Shown: one piece after another, positions 1 through 5,528 of the stretch
Position numbering within the stretch: the first letter of the stretch is position 1
Layout: the number at the start of each line of letters is the position of its first letter
NCBI GenBank assembly: GCA_014380965.1
Contig: JACMIV010000347.1
Span: 1-12,404, forward strand
Origin: Rhizobiaceae bacterium
GTDB taxonomy: Bacteria > Pseudomonadota > Alphaproteobacteria > Rhizobiales > Rhizobiaceae
DNA: 12,404 nt
Direction of reading: 5' to 3'
Translations under genes and position numbers: made by a program
The notes under the pieces: model-generated
Seen by the model: only the letters and a program-made list of their open reading frames with translations
The model's database searches: none
What the model was told of the DNA's origin: nothing

Positions 1-267
1 AACCCACCGGCGATGGCATGGTAAACGGTCGGCGTCACCGCCGTAACAGCCAAGCCTTGAGCAGGGATTGCGGTGGCAAGACCGCGGATCGGCGCGCCTT
101 TGCGGCTCCGCGCGTCGTCTCAGGACGCCGCGGAACAGGTCGCTGCGACCGATGGACCCGAACCTGAATGTCGAAGCGGCTGTTTTCCCGACCGGTCTCT
201 GCTAAGCGCGAACGGGGCCGTCCACATTCGGAGCGACCGTCAGCGTGGCAAACGGGGAGCGCGGATC
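1..267. other. Left-edge region without a recognisable gene
   Basis: No reading frame here resembles a known protein. The frame of the dehydrogenase stays open upstream to a GTG at 73, but those 65 codons show no family similarity, and a good ribosome-binding site sits just before the ATG at 268. I therefore read this stretch as the upstream region of that gene. It contains a perfect 13-base palindrome (GGTCGC-T-GCGACC, 138-150) that could be an operator. The first few bases could belong to the end of a gene outside the window, but too little is visible to say. Confidence 0.5.
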
Positions 268-1047
268 ATGGGCTTGAACGGCAGGACGGCGATCGTCACC
301 GGCGGCGCGAAGGGCATCGGGCTTGCCATCGCCAAGCGCTTCCTCTCAGACGGCGCGCGGGTGATTGTCGCCGACCGCAATGCCGAGGCCGGGAAAGCTG
401 CGGCGGAATCGCTGGGCGGCGAGGTCCTGTTCGTCGAGACCGACGTGTCGAAGGCTGCGGACGTCACCGCGCTCCTCGGTGCCTCCCTCGCGCGGTTCGG
501 TAGCGTCGACATCCTCGTCAACAATGCCGGTATCGTCCACAAGGCGGACTTCCTGGACCTTGCCGAGGCGGACTTCGACCGCGTCCTGGCGGTAAACCTC
601 AAGGGGGCCTTCCTGTGCGGACAGGCCGTCGCGCGCCATCTCGTTTCGCGCGTCGAAGCGGGCGGAAAGCCGGGGGCGATCGTCAACATGTCGTCGGTGA
701 ATGCGGTCTTCGCCCTTCCCGATCAGGTCGGCTATTCCGTTTCCAAGGGCGGCATGAACCAGCTGACGAAGACGATGGCGCTGTCGCTCGCGCGGTACGG
801 CATCCGCGTGAACGCCATTGGGCCAGGCTCGATCATGACCGAACTCCTCGCCGCCGTCGCCAGCGACGAGGACGCCAAGGCGCGTATCCTGTCGCGTACG
901 CCGATGGGCCGGATCGGCGAGCCTTCCGAGATCGCCTCCATTGCCGCCTTCCTCGCATCCGACGAGGCGAGCTACATGACGGGCCAGACGGTCTATGCCG
1001 ACGGAGGACGACTGGGCTTGAATTACACGGTGCCGGTCAAAGGGTAA
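268..1047 (+). CDS. SDR family NAD-dependent oxidoreductase
   Basis: This is a classical short-chain dehydrogenase of 259 residues, the usual length for a soluble Rossmann-fold enzyme of the family. The sequence shows the cofactor motif TGGAKGIG at residues 11-18, NNAG at 85-88, Asn110, Ser143 and the YSVSK motif with Tyr156 and Lys160. Together these make the full Asn-Ser-Tyr-Lys catalytic set. Asp36 at the end of the second strand (VIVADRN) predicts NAD(H) rather than NADP(H). The C-terminal MTGQTVYADGG is also typical. I chose ATG 268 because GGGAG lies 8 bases before it and the fold begins immediately after it. The substrate cannot be read from the sequence. Annotations such as glucose 1-dehydrogenase or 3-oxoacyl-ACP reductase would be guesses. 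It converges with trcR and has no operon partner in view. Confidence 0.93.
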   Translation: MGLNGRTAIVTGGAKGIGLAIAKRFLSDGARVIVADRNAEAGKAAAESLGGEVLFVETDVSKAADVTALLGASLARFGSVDILVNNAGIVHKADFLDLAEADFDRVLAVNLKGAFLCGQAVARHLVSRVEAGGKPGAIVNMSSVNAVFALPDQVGYSVSKGGMNQLTKTMALSLARYGIRVNAIGPGSIMTELLAAVASDEDAKARILSRTPMGRIGEPSEIASIAAFLASDEASYMTGQTVYADGGRLGLNYTVPVKG

Positions 1048-1138
1048 TGGTGTCGCCGAAGACGACAATACGTATCACGCTGGAGTTTCGTCGGCTTCGC
1101 TGCGTGCACCGGATCAACGAAGCGCCCGCCTTCGGACA

Positions 1139-1169
1139 TCGTCATCCCGGACTTGATCCGGGATGACGA
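1139..1169. repeat. Perfect 13-bp-arm palindrome, likely dispersed intergenic repeat
   Basis: The arms TCGTCATCCCGGA and TCCGGGATGACGA are exact inverse complements around the 5-base loop CTTGA. It lies between the convergent ends of the dehydrogenase and trcR genes. From memory, the core GTCATCCCGGACTTGATCC is a very common intergenic palindrome in alphaproteobacterial genomes, so this is probably one copy of a REP-like family. As RNA it would fold into a strong hairpin from either strand. It could protect 3' ends or help termination, but no T-run follows, so it is not a standard intrinsic terminator. Confidence 0.75.
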
Positions 1170-1227
1170 CCTCAATACTTGGAGCCCGGCGTTATCGCCG
1201 CCGTGACGGTGGCTTTGCCTGCCCGCC

Positions 1228-1944
1228 TCAGCCCGGTTCGTCCTCGTCCGCATCCACCTCGGCCTGGGTGCGCTTCATCGAGGTGAGCTTGGCGAAGACG
1301 GCCGCGGCGTCGAGTTCGCCATCCTCGGCGGCGGGAGCCGCCTCGCGACCGCGATAGTTCTGGGTCTGGGCGGCGGAAAGCAGGCGCTCCTCCTCCTCGT
1401 AGTCCTCGTGGCGCGGCGGCAGCCCGCGCGAAGCCTTCTCGATCTCCATATCGAGATCGATCTGCGAGCAGAGGCCGAGCGTCACCGGGTCCATCGGCGC
1501 GAGATTGGCCGAGTTCCAGTGCTGCCGGTCGCGGATCTGGGCGATCGTGTTCTTCGTCGTGCCGACGAGCCGCGATATGGCGGGATCCTTCAGCTCCGGA
1601 TGATTGCGCACCAGCCAGAGGATGGCGTTCGGGCGATCCTGGCGCTTGGAGACGGGAGTGTAGCGCGGGCCCTTGCGCTTGGCCTCGGGCACCCGGACCT
1701 TCGGCAGCGACAGCTTCAGGCGATGCTTCTCGTCCTTCTCGCCTTTGTCGATCTCCTCGCGGGTGAGCTGGCCGGTCATGATCGGGTCCATGCCCTTGAT
1801 CCCTTGCGCCGATTCGCCGTCGGCGATGGCTTTGACCTCAAGTGGATGCAGCGTGCAGAAGTCGGCGACCTGCTCGAACGAAAGCGAGGTGTTGTCGACG
1901 AGCCAGACGGCAGTCGCTTTCGGCATCAGAAGCTGCTGGGCCAT
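1228..1944 (-). CDS. trcR: Cell cycle transcriptional regulator TrcR (DUF1013)
   Basis: The protein has 238 residues and matches the alphaproteobacterial DUF1013 family, known as TrcR. The N-terminal part (about 8-45, LVDNTSLSFEQVADFCTLHP) looks like a helix-turn-helix. A second one lies at about 105-140 (NAILWLVRNHPELKD followed by AISRLVGTTKNTIAQIRDR). Between them is a basic linker (about 70-104). The C-terminal third (about 175-238) is acidic and probably flexible. The family is thought to be a DNA-binding regulator of the cell cycle acting in the cytoplasm; that role is family knowledge and is not visible here. An open frame extends upstream to 2220, but the conserved start MAQQLLMPKATAVWLVDNT and the AGGAG site just before ATG 1944 fix the start. 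It has its own promoter candidate at 2027-2055 and could also be read from pig3, 182 bases upstream. Confidence 0.9.
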   Translation of the reverse strand: MAQQLLMPKATAVWLVDNTSLSFEQVADFCTLHPLEVKAIADGESAQGIKGMDPIMTGQLTREEIDKGEKDEKHRLKLSLPKVRVPEAKRKGPRYTPVSKRQDRPNAILWLVRNHPELKDPAISRLVGTTKNTIAQIRDRQHWNSANLAPMDPVTLGLCSQIDLDMEIEKASRGLPPRHEDYEEEERLLSAAQTQNYRGREAAPAAEDGELDAAAVFAKLTSMKRTQAEVDADEDEPG

Positions 1945-1968
1945 GAATACGGTTCTCCTCTTCGCCAG

Positions 1969-1985
1969 GCCCGGTTCCGCCGGGC
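1969..1985 (-). other. Hairpin in the trcR leader
   Basis: GCCCGG and CCGGGC pair around a 5-base loop, 25 bases before the trcR start codon. If transcription begins at the promoter candidate, this lies in the 5' untranslated leader upstream of the ribosome-binding site. It may be a modest leader structure without function. No T-run follows it. Confidence 0.3.
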
Positions 1986-2026
1986 ACAGGCTGTGGATGG
2001 CACCACAATTTTTGGAAATCGCATCC

Positions 2027-2055
2027 CTTATAATCGGCGACCCTGCCCTTCGCAA
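2027..2055 (-). promoter_or_regulatory. Sigma-70-type promoter for trcR
   Basis: Reading the minus strand, TTGCGA (2050-2055) and TATAAG (2027-2032) are separated by exactly 17 bases. The predicted start near 2020 gives a leader of about 75 bases before trcR. This would let trcR be transcribed independently of the upstream pig3 gene. It is seen by motif only. Confidence 0.5.
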
Positions 2056-2108
2056 GGAATTCGATGTCGTGGCACCGGCGGCGATGGGGCACCTCTTACC
2101 TGACTGCC

Positions 2109-2124
2109 TTCGGCCGCTGCCGAA
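2109..2124 (-). terminator. Possible weak terminator or 3' hairpin after pig3
   Basis: TTCGGC and GCCGAA pair around CGCT, starting one base after the pig3 stop codon on the minus strand. There is no T-run, so it would at most pause or stabilise the transcript, and read-through into trcR remains possible. Confidence 0.25.
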
Positions 2125-2125
2125 A

Positions 2126-3160
2126 TCAGCCAGGGAGGCCTGCGTCGCCGCGCTGCTCCAGCAGGATCTTGCCGATATGGTCCTCATCCATTCGACGGTG
2201 GGCCGCGGCGGCTTCGGCAAGGGGGAAGATCGAGTCGATCAGTGGCTTCACCCGCCCGCTGGTCAAAAGCGGAACGACCTTCTCCTCCAGCTCGCGCGCG
2301 ATCGACGCCTTGAACGCGACGCTCCTTGCGCGAAGCGTCGAACCGGTCAGCGTCAAGCGTTTCACCATGATCGCCTGGAGATCGAGCTCGACCTTCTGCC
2401 CGCGCAGGAAGGCGATCTGGACGATCCGGCCGTCGATCGCGGCGGCCTTCAGATTTCGCGGCGTGTAGTCGCCGCCGACCATGTCGAGGATGAGATCGAC
2501 GCCTTGCCCTTTCGTGGCCTCGGCGATGACCTCGACGAAGTCTTGCGTGCGGTAGTCGATCGCGTGATGGGCGCCGAGCTGTAGCGCGGCCTCGCATTTG
2601 TCGGCGCTTCCGGCGGTGACGAAGACTTCCGCGCCGAATGCGTCCGCGAGTTGGATCGCCGTCGTTCCGATTCCGGAGGTGCCGCCATGCACGAGGATGC
2701 GCTCGCCGGCCTTGAGGCCGCCACGCTGGAAGACGTTGTGCCAGACGGTGAAGAAGGTCTCGGGCACGCCGGCAGCTTCGGGAACGCCGATATTGAAGGG
2801 GATCGTCATCGCGTTCGTCTCGTCGACGACCGCGTATTCGGCATAGCCTCCGCCCGGCAGCAGCGCCATGACGAGCGCGCCTTTGCGAAAGCGGCTCGCC
2901 CCTTCGCCAAGTGCCGCGACGGTGCCGGACACTTCGAGACCAGGCCAGTCCGGCGCGCCGGCGGGCGCTGGATAGAGACCCATGCGCTGGAGAACGTCCG
3001 GGCGGTTCACGCCCGCGGCGAAGACCTCGATCAGGATCTCGCCCGGGCCCGGCACCGGAACGGGGCGCGTGTCGGACACGAGCACCTCCGGACCACCCCT
3101 ACCGTGAAGCGCGGCAATGCGCATGGTTTCGGGGATGGACGTCGTTTTGGAGCGTGACAT
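2126..3160 (-). CDS. NAD(P)H-quinone oxidoreductase, PIG3 family
   Basis: This is a 344-residue, zinc-independent medium-chain dehydrogenase/reductase of the quinone oxidoreductase type. These cytoplasmic enzymes reduce quinones with NAD(P)H. The N-terminal GroES-like part carries the family run VNRPDVLQRMGLYPAPAG (about 51-68). GVPETFFTVWHNVFQRGGL (about 131-149) is characteristic of PIG3 members. The nucleotide-binding loop HGGTSGIG is at 158-165. The zinc-ligand cysteines and the structural cysteine cluster of zinc-dependent alcohol dehydrogenases are absent, as expected for this subfamily. ATG 3160 is preceded by AAGG on the minus strand at a spacing of about 9 bases. Met13 is a possible alternative start. 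It lies between two cell-cycle genes. From memory this neighbourhood recurs in related genomes, but a cell-cycle role for the enzyme is not shown. Confidence 0.92.
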   Translation of the reverse strand: MSRSKTTSIPETMRIAALHGRGGPEVLVSDTRPVPVPGPGEILIEVFAAGVNRPDVLQRMGLYPAPAGAPDWPGLEVSGTVAALGEGASRFRKGALVMALLPGGGYAEYAVVDETNAMTIPFNIGVPEAAGVPETFFTVWHNVFQRGGLKAGERILVHGGTSGIGTTAIQLADAFGAEVFVTAGSADKCEAALQLGAHHAIDYRTQDFVEVIAEATKGQGVDLILDMVGGDYTPRNLKAAAIDGRIVQIAFLRGQKVELDLQAIMVKRLTLTGSTLRARSVAFKASIARELEEKVVPLLTSGRVKPLIDSIFPLAEAAAAHRRMDEDHIGKILLEQRGDAGLPG

Positions 3161-3213
3161 GGCGATGGACCTTGAGTTTATTTAACGGCCGACGACCGCC
3201 CAAAGAGGAAAGG

Positions 3214-3242
3214 ATTTTAACGAATTCATTTCGCGTTAACCT
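3214..3242 (-). promoter_or_regulatory. Candidate pig3 promoter with TTAAC box at -35
   Basis: On the minus strand TAAAAT (3214-3219) matches the -10 consensus at five of six bases. Seventeen bases upstream there is no good -35 hexamer, but the GTTAAC box (3235-3240) overlaps that position. An AT-rich non-coding stretch of this kind stands out in this GC-rich DNA. The predicted start near 3207 leaves a leader of about 47 bases before pig3. This is motif reading only. Confidence 0.35.
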
Positions 3243-3260
3243 TGTATCAAGGTTTATGAT
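3235..3260 (+). promoter_or_regulatory. Candidate promoter for the small RNA with GTTAAC box and inverted repeat
   Basis: TATGAT (3255-3260) matches the -10 consensus at five of six bases. The -35 position has no TTGACA-like sequence but is overlapped by GTTAACC, a CtrA-type half-site. Between them a perfect inverted repeat, AACCTTG and CAAGGTT around TAT (3238-3254), could bind a dimeric regulator. The predicted start is near 3267. Activation by a regulator rather than by plain sigma-70 contacts would fit the poor -35. Confidence 0.35.
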
Positions 3261-3266
3261 CTCTAA

Positions 3267-3368
3267 TCACGCTATCCAGTTTTCTGGGTAGACGCCGCGG
3301 TCCGCCGCATCGTCTGACGCCTCCCTGTTTCAACTCCTGAGAGCCGCCCTCCCGCGGCTCTTTTTTTT
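3267..3368 (+). ncRNA. Candidate small RNA with anti-Shine-Dalgarno loop
   Basis: An orphan strong terminator (3340-3368) closes a stretch with no protein gene on the plus strand, and a promoter candidate lies about 100 bases before it. The transcript between them would be about 100 nucleotides. It carries three C/T-rich segments: CTCCCT (3321-3326), ACTCCT (3333-3338) and the terminator loop CCTCCC (3348-3353). These are complementary to Shine-Dalgarno sequences. Several alphaproteobacterial trans-acting RNAs expose such motifs in loops. The 5' end is inferred. The alternative is that the terminator simply ends a leader or an unrecognised short gene. Confidence 0.45.
3340..3368 (+). terminator. 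Strong intrinsic terminator
   Basis: AGAGCCGC (3340-3347) and GCGGCTCT (3354-3361) form an 8-bp GC-rich stem around the loop CCTCCC, followed by an unbroken run of T ending at 3368. The T-run fixes the orientation as plus strand. It separates upstream transcription from rcdA. Confidence 0.85.
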
Positions 3369-3431
3369 CGAGTTGTCACCCGGCGACCCTTTCGGGCCAA
3401 CAAACGGCGCAGCGACGGCGAACGGAAATGC

Positions 3432-3447
3432 TTAAGGCGCATTAACC
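3432..3447 (+). promoter_or_regulatory. CtrA-like paired TTAA site before rcdA
   Basis: TTAAGGCGCATTAACC contains two TTAA halves separated by six bases, just upstream of rcdA. The classical CtrA box is TTAA, seven bases, TTAA, so the spacing is one short. The second half (TTAACC) is a good match. CtrA control of a gene for CtrA destruction would make sense, but this is inference. Confidence 0.3.
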
Positions 3448-3464
3448 AGTTCAGCGAGAGTGGC

Positions 3465-4094
3465 TTGCCATCGGAAGCGCTCCCGAGCAACGTCGATCGA
3501 AGAATTCGGCTCCACGACAACGAGTCGGCCTTCCTCCGCCCGACCAACGCGACTGGTGCTTCGTCCATGACCCTCAAGACCATCGACCATCGCGACGAGG
3601 ACCGGACGATCAAGCTCGCGGAGCATCTCGCCTTTTCGAGTTCGTTCCAGCCGCTCTTCAACGAGGGCATGGCACTGGTCGACGAGACGGCCGTCTATCT
3701 CGACGGCGACGGACGGGTGGAGTCGAAGGCGCTGTCTCGGATGGCCGCGACGCTCTATGCGGCCGAATCGATGCGGCTGACGACGCGCCTGATGCAGGTC
3801 GCATCCTGGCTGCTGCTCCAGCGCGCCGCGAACCAGGGCGACATGTCGCGCGCCCAGGTCGAGGCCGAAAAGGTCAAGGTGCGCCTCGAGGGCGTCGGCA
3901 CCGGGCGCGACACGGCGACCTTCGAGGAATTGCCCGACGTCTTCCGCTCTCTCGTCGACCGAGCCCTGAAGCTCGAGCGCCGGATCGCCATGCTCGACCG
4001 CGAAATCTACGGCTCGCTTCAGCGCCAAAGCGACGAGCATTCCAATCCCGTCGGCGAGCAGATCAACCTCCTCCGGACCGCCTTTCTTTCCTAA
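3465..4094 (+). CDS. rcdA: RcdA-type protease adaptor (DUF1465)
   Basis: The protein matches the DUF1465 family, which includes RcdA, an adaptor that with CpdR helps ClpXP destroy the master regulator CtrA during the cell cycle. The diagnostic region is LAFSSSFQPLFNEGMALVDE (about 55-74) followed by ESMRLTTRLMQVASWLLLQR (about 101-120). The rest is helical, ending in a charged helix (about 160-186) and a short tail that in Caulobacter contributes to function. It is a cytoplasmic protein without signal peptide or membrane segment. The start is uncertain. TTG 3465 has a GAGAG site, and the first 34 codons have coding-like GC-rich third positions. ATG 3567 (MTLKTIDHRDEDRTIK) gives 175 residues, nearer the family length as I recall it, but has no clear ribosome-binding site. 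The small DUF1192 gene that I recall next to this family in relatives is not visible. Confidence 0.85.
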   Translation: MPSEALPSNVDRRIRLHDNESAFLRPTNATGASSMTLKTIDHRDEDRTIKLAEHLAFSSSFQPLFNEGMALVDETAVYLDGDGRVESKALSRMAATLYAAESMRLTTRLMQVASWLLLQRAANQGDMSRAQVEAEKVKVRLEGVGTGRDTATFEELPDVFRSLVDRALKLERRIAMLDREIYGSLQRQSDEHSNPVGEQINLLRTAFLS

Positions 4095-4247
4095 GGCTTG
4101 GCCTTTCCTCCGGCACAAGCGACAGCTGCAGGCGTACTTCGGCCTGCCTCGCCCGAGGAGCGACGTCTGACTTTCGCGTGAGCGCAAGAGAGCGAGCTGC
4201 AAGGGCTATGCGAATGATCGTTGCAGAACATGATGTTGCGAGACAAC

Positions 4248-4264
4248 TTTAGAATCATTCGAAA
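4248..4264 (+). promoter_or_regulatory. Irr-type iron control element (ICE box)
   Basis: TTTAGAATCATTCGAAA is an inverted repeat with arms TTTAGAA and TTCGAAA around TCA. It matches the rhizobial ICE pattern TTTAGAA, three bases, TTCTAAA at 13 of 14 arm positions. Irr is a Fur-family protein that responds to haem and iron. It represses iron-using genes and activates iron-uptake genes under iron limitation. The site lies about 140 bases upstream of fbpA, which fits control of iron import, probably activation. The consensus is recalled from memory. Confidence 0.7.
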
Positions 4265-4280
4265 TTAGAATTCTTCCAAC
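4264..4280 (+). promoter_or_regulatory. Second, weaker Irr-like box abutting the first
   Basis: ATTAGAATTCTTCCAAC matches the same 7-3-7 pattern at 11 of 14 arm positions. It starts on the last base of the first box, so the two centres are 16 bases apart. It could be a low-affinity site for a second Irr dimer or a chance match in AT-rich DNA. Confidence 0.4.
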
Positions 4281-4406
4281 ATATTGAAAACGCGTGTTTT
4301 TCCGGAACGCCAGCTTGCTTTCATCCTGACGATACGGCATTTCGCTTCCACCGACGCGGTTCTGCGCAAGCAGCGCCGAACGAAGCCAAGCCCCAGGAGA
4401 ACCGCG

Positions 4407-5456
4407 ATGCATACGCTTTCCCGAACCGTTTCCCGAGCCTTCGGCCTCCTCGCCGTCTCCACGGCGGCGCTGACGGCCGCGTCCGCCGAGGCCGCTGACG
4501 TCAACATCTACACGTCCCGCCAGCCGGCGCTGATCCAACCGCTGCTCGATGCGTTCACCAAGGAGACCGGGCTTTCGACCGCGGCGATCTTCATCGACAA
4601 GGGCCTCCAGGAGCGCATCGCGGCCGAGGGCGCGAATTCACCGGCCGACGTGATCATGACCGTCGACGTCGGCAATCTCGATGCCTCGAAAACGGCGGGC
4701 GTCGTCCAGCCCGTGGAGAGTGCGACGCTCGCGGCGAACATCCCGGCCGAGTTCCGTGATTCCGAAAACGAGTGGTTTGGCCTCACCGCCCGCGGCCGCG
4801 TCGTCTACGCCTCGAAGGAGCGCGTCACGGAGACGGCGATCTCCTATGAGGAGCTTGCCGATCCCAAGTGGAAGGGGCGCCTCTGCACCCGCTCGGGGCA
4901 GCACCAGTACAATGTCGCGCTGATCGCCGCCTACATCGCCCATCACGGCGAGGAGGCCGCCCGCACGTGGGCGACCGGACTGCGCGACAACCTCGCCGGC
5001 AAGCCCGAGGGCGGCGACCGCGACCAGGCGAAGGCGATCGCCGCCGGCGAATGCGACATCGCGATCGGCAACACCTACTATGTCGGCCTGATGCAGACGA
5101 ACGAGAAGGAGCCGGAGCAGAAGGAGTGGGCGGCGGCGATCAACGTCGTGATGCCGACCTTCGAGAACGGCCTGACGCACGTCAACATCTCCGGCATCGC
5201 GCTCGCCAAGAACGCGCCGAACAAGGAGAACGCCATCAAGCTGATGGAGTATCTCTCGGGCGGCGAGGCCCAGGCGATCTATTCGGAAATCAACTACGAG
5301 TACCCGCTGGAGCCGGGCATTGCCGTTTCGGACGCCGTGAAGGCCTTCGGCGAACTCAAGCCCGACACGATGCCGCTCGCCGAGATCGCCAAGCACCGCA
5401 CCAAGGCCTCCGAGATCGTCGACGAGATCGGCTACGACAACGGCCCGCAGAGCTGA
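4407..5456 (+). CDS. fbpA: Fe(3+) ABC transporter, periplasmic iron-binding protein
   Basis: The 349-residue precursor has a signal peptide (charged MHTLSRTVSR, hydrophobic core, cleavage after AEA at about 29) and a mature part beginning ADVNIYTSRQP. It belongs to the FbpA/FutA/IdiA class of ferric-iron binding proteins. These pick up iron in the periplasm and deliver it to an FbpB permease. Tyr35 (NIYTSR), Tyr168 (HQYN) and the tandem Tyr224-Tyr225 (GNTYYVGLM) correspond to the iron-ligand tyrosines of FutA-like proteins. Cys160 and Cys216 are placed to form a disulphide. ATG 4407 follows AGGAGA at good spacing. The frame stays open upstream to 4284, but the signal peptide supports the shorter form. 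It is the first gene of an operon with fbpB and sits behind Irr-like boxes, consistent with iron-responsive expression. Confidence 0.94.
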   Translation: MHTLSRTVSRAFGLLAVSTAALTAASAEAADVNIYTSRQPALIQPLLDAFTKETGLSTAAIFIDKGLQERIAAEGANSPADVIMTVDVGNLDASKTAGVVQPVESATLAANIPAEFRDSENEWFGLTARGRVVYASKERVTETAISYEELADPKWKGRLCTRSGQHQYNVALIAAYIAHHGEEAARTWATGLRDNLAGKPEGGDRDQAKAIAAGECDIAIGNTYYVGLMQTNEKEPEQKEWAAAINVVMPTFENGLTHVNISGIALAKNAPNKENAIKLMEYLSGGEAQAIYSEINYEYPLEPGIAVSDAVKAFGELKPDTMPLAEIAKHRTKASEIVDEIGYDNGPQS

Positions 5457-5480
5457 TCGAGCGAAGATTTGCACCCGCAT

Positions 5481-5514
5481 ACGGCGCCCGGCGGCCTTCC
5501 GCCCCGGGCGCCGT
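5481..5514 (+). repeat. Strong intercistronic hairpin between fbpA and fbpB
   Basis: ACGGCGCCCGG (5481-5491) and CCGGGCGCCGT (5504-5514) are perfect 11-base inverse complements around a 12-base loop with a further small CGG/CCG pairing. No T-run follows. Such hairpins after binding-protein genes usually stabilise the upstream message, so that binding protein outnumbers permease. A second small pairing, CGTTC/GAACG (5517-5528), overlaps the likely fbpB ribosome-binding site. Confidence 0.7.
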
Positions 5515-5528
5515 CTCGTTCGAGAACG

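Larger units (their letters stand above)
4095..4406 (+). promoter_or_regulatory. Gene-free control region between rcdA and fbpA
   Basis: This 312-base stretch has no recognisable gene. The left part (4095-4200) has small GC-rich hairpins, for example CAGGC and GCCTG, but no T-run, so I see no clear rcdA terminator. The middle (4205-4300) is markedly AT-rich. It holds a direct repeat ATGAT(C)GTTGC (4214-4224 and 4230-4239), two Irr-like boxes (4248-4280) and an inverted repeat AAAAC/GTTTT (4287-4300). I could not place a convincing -35/-10 pair. The fbpA leader probably begins downstream of the boxes. Confidence 0.6.

Noticed and set aside
1..24. End of an upstream gene at the left edge
   Set aside because: Only a few codons before a stop are visible and none is recognisable.
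73..267. N-terminal extension of the dehydrogenase from GTG 73
   Set aside because: The fold begins at residue 3 from ATG 268, a good ribosome-binding site precedes that ATG, and the extension has no family-like features.
1408..2103. Long plus-strand frame opposite trcR
   Set aside because: It is antisense to a recognised DUF1013 gene and its protein is low-complexity Arg/Asp/Leu typical of shadow frames in GC-rich DNA.
3161..3464. Search for the small DUF1192 gene expected near this locus
   Set aside because: No frame on either strand gives the family-like coiled-coil sequence; the stretch instead contains promoter-like motifs and a terminator.
4210..4245. RirA operator (TGA-N9-TCA) upstream of fbpA
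   Set aside because: The TGA triplets at 4215 and 4231 are followed nine bases later by AAC and ACA, not TCA.
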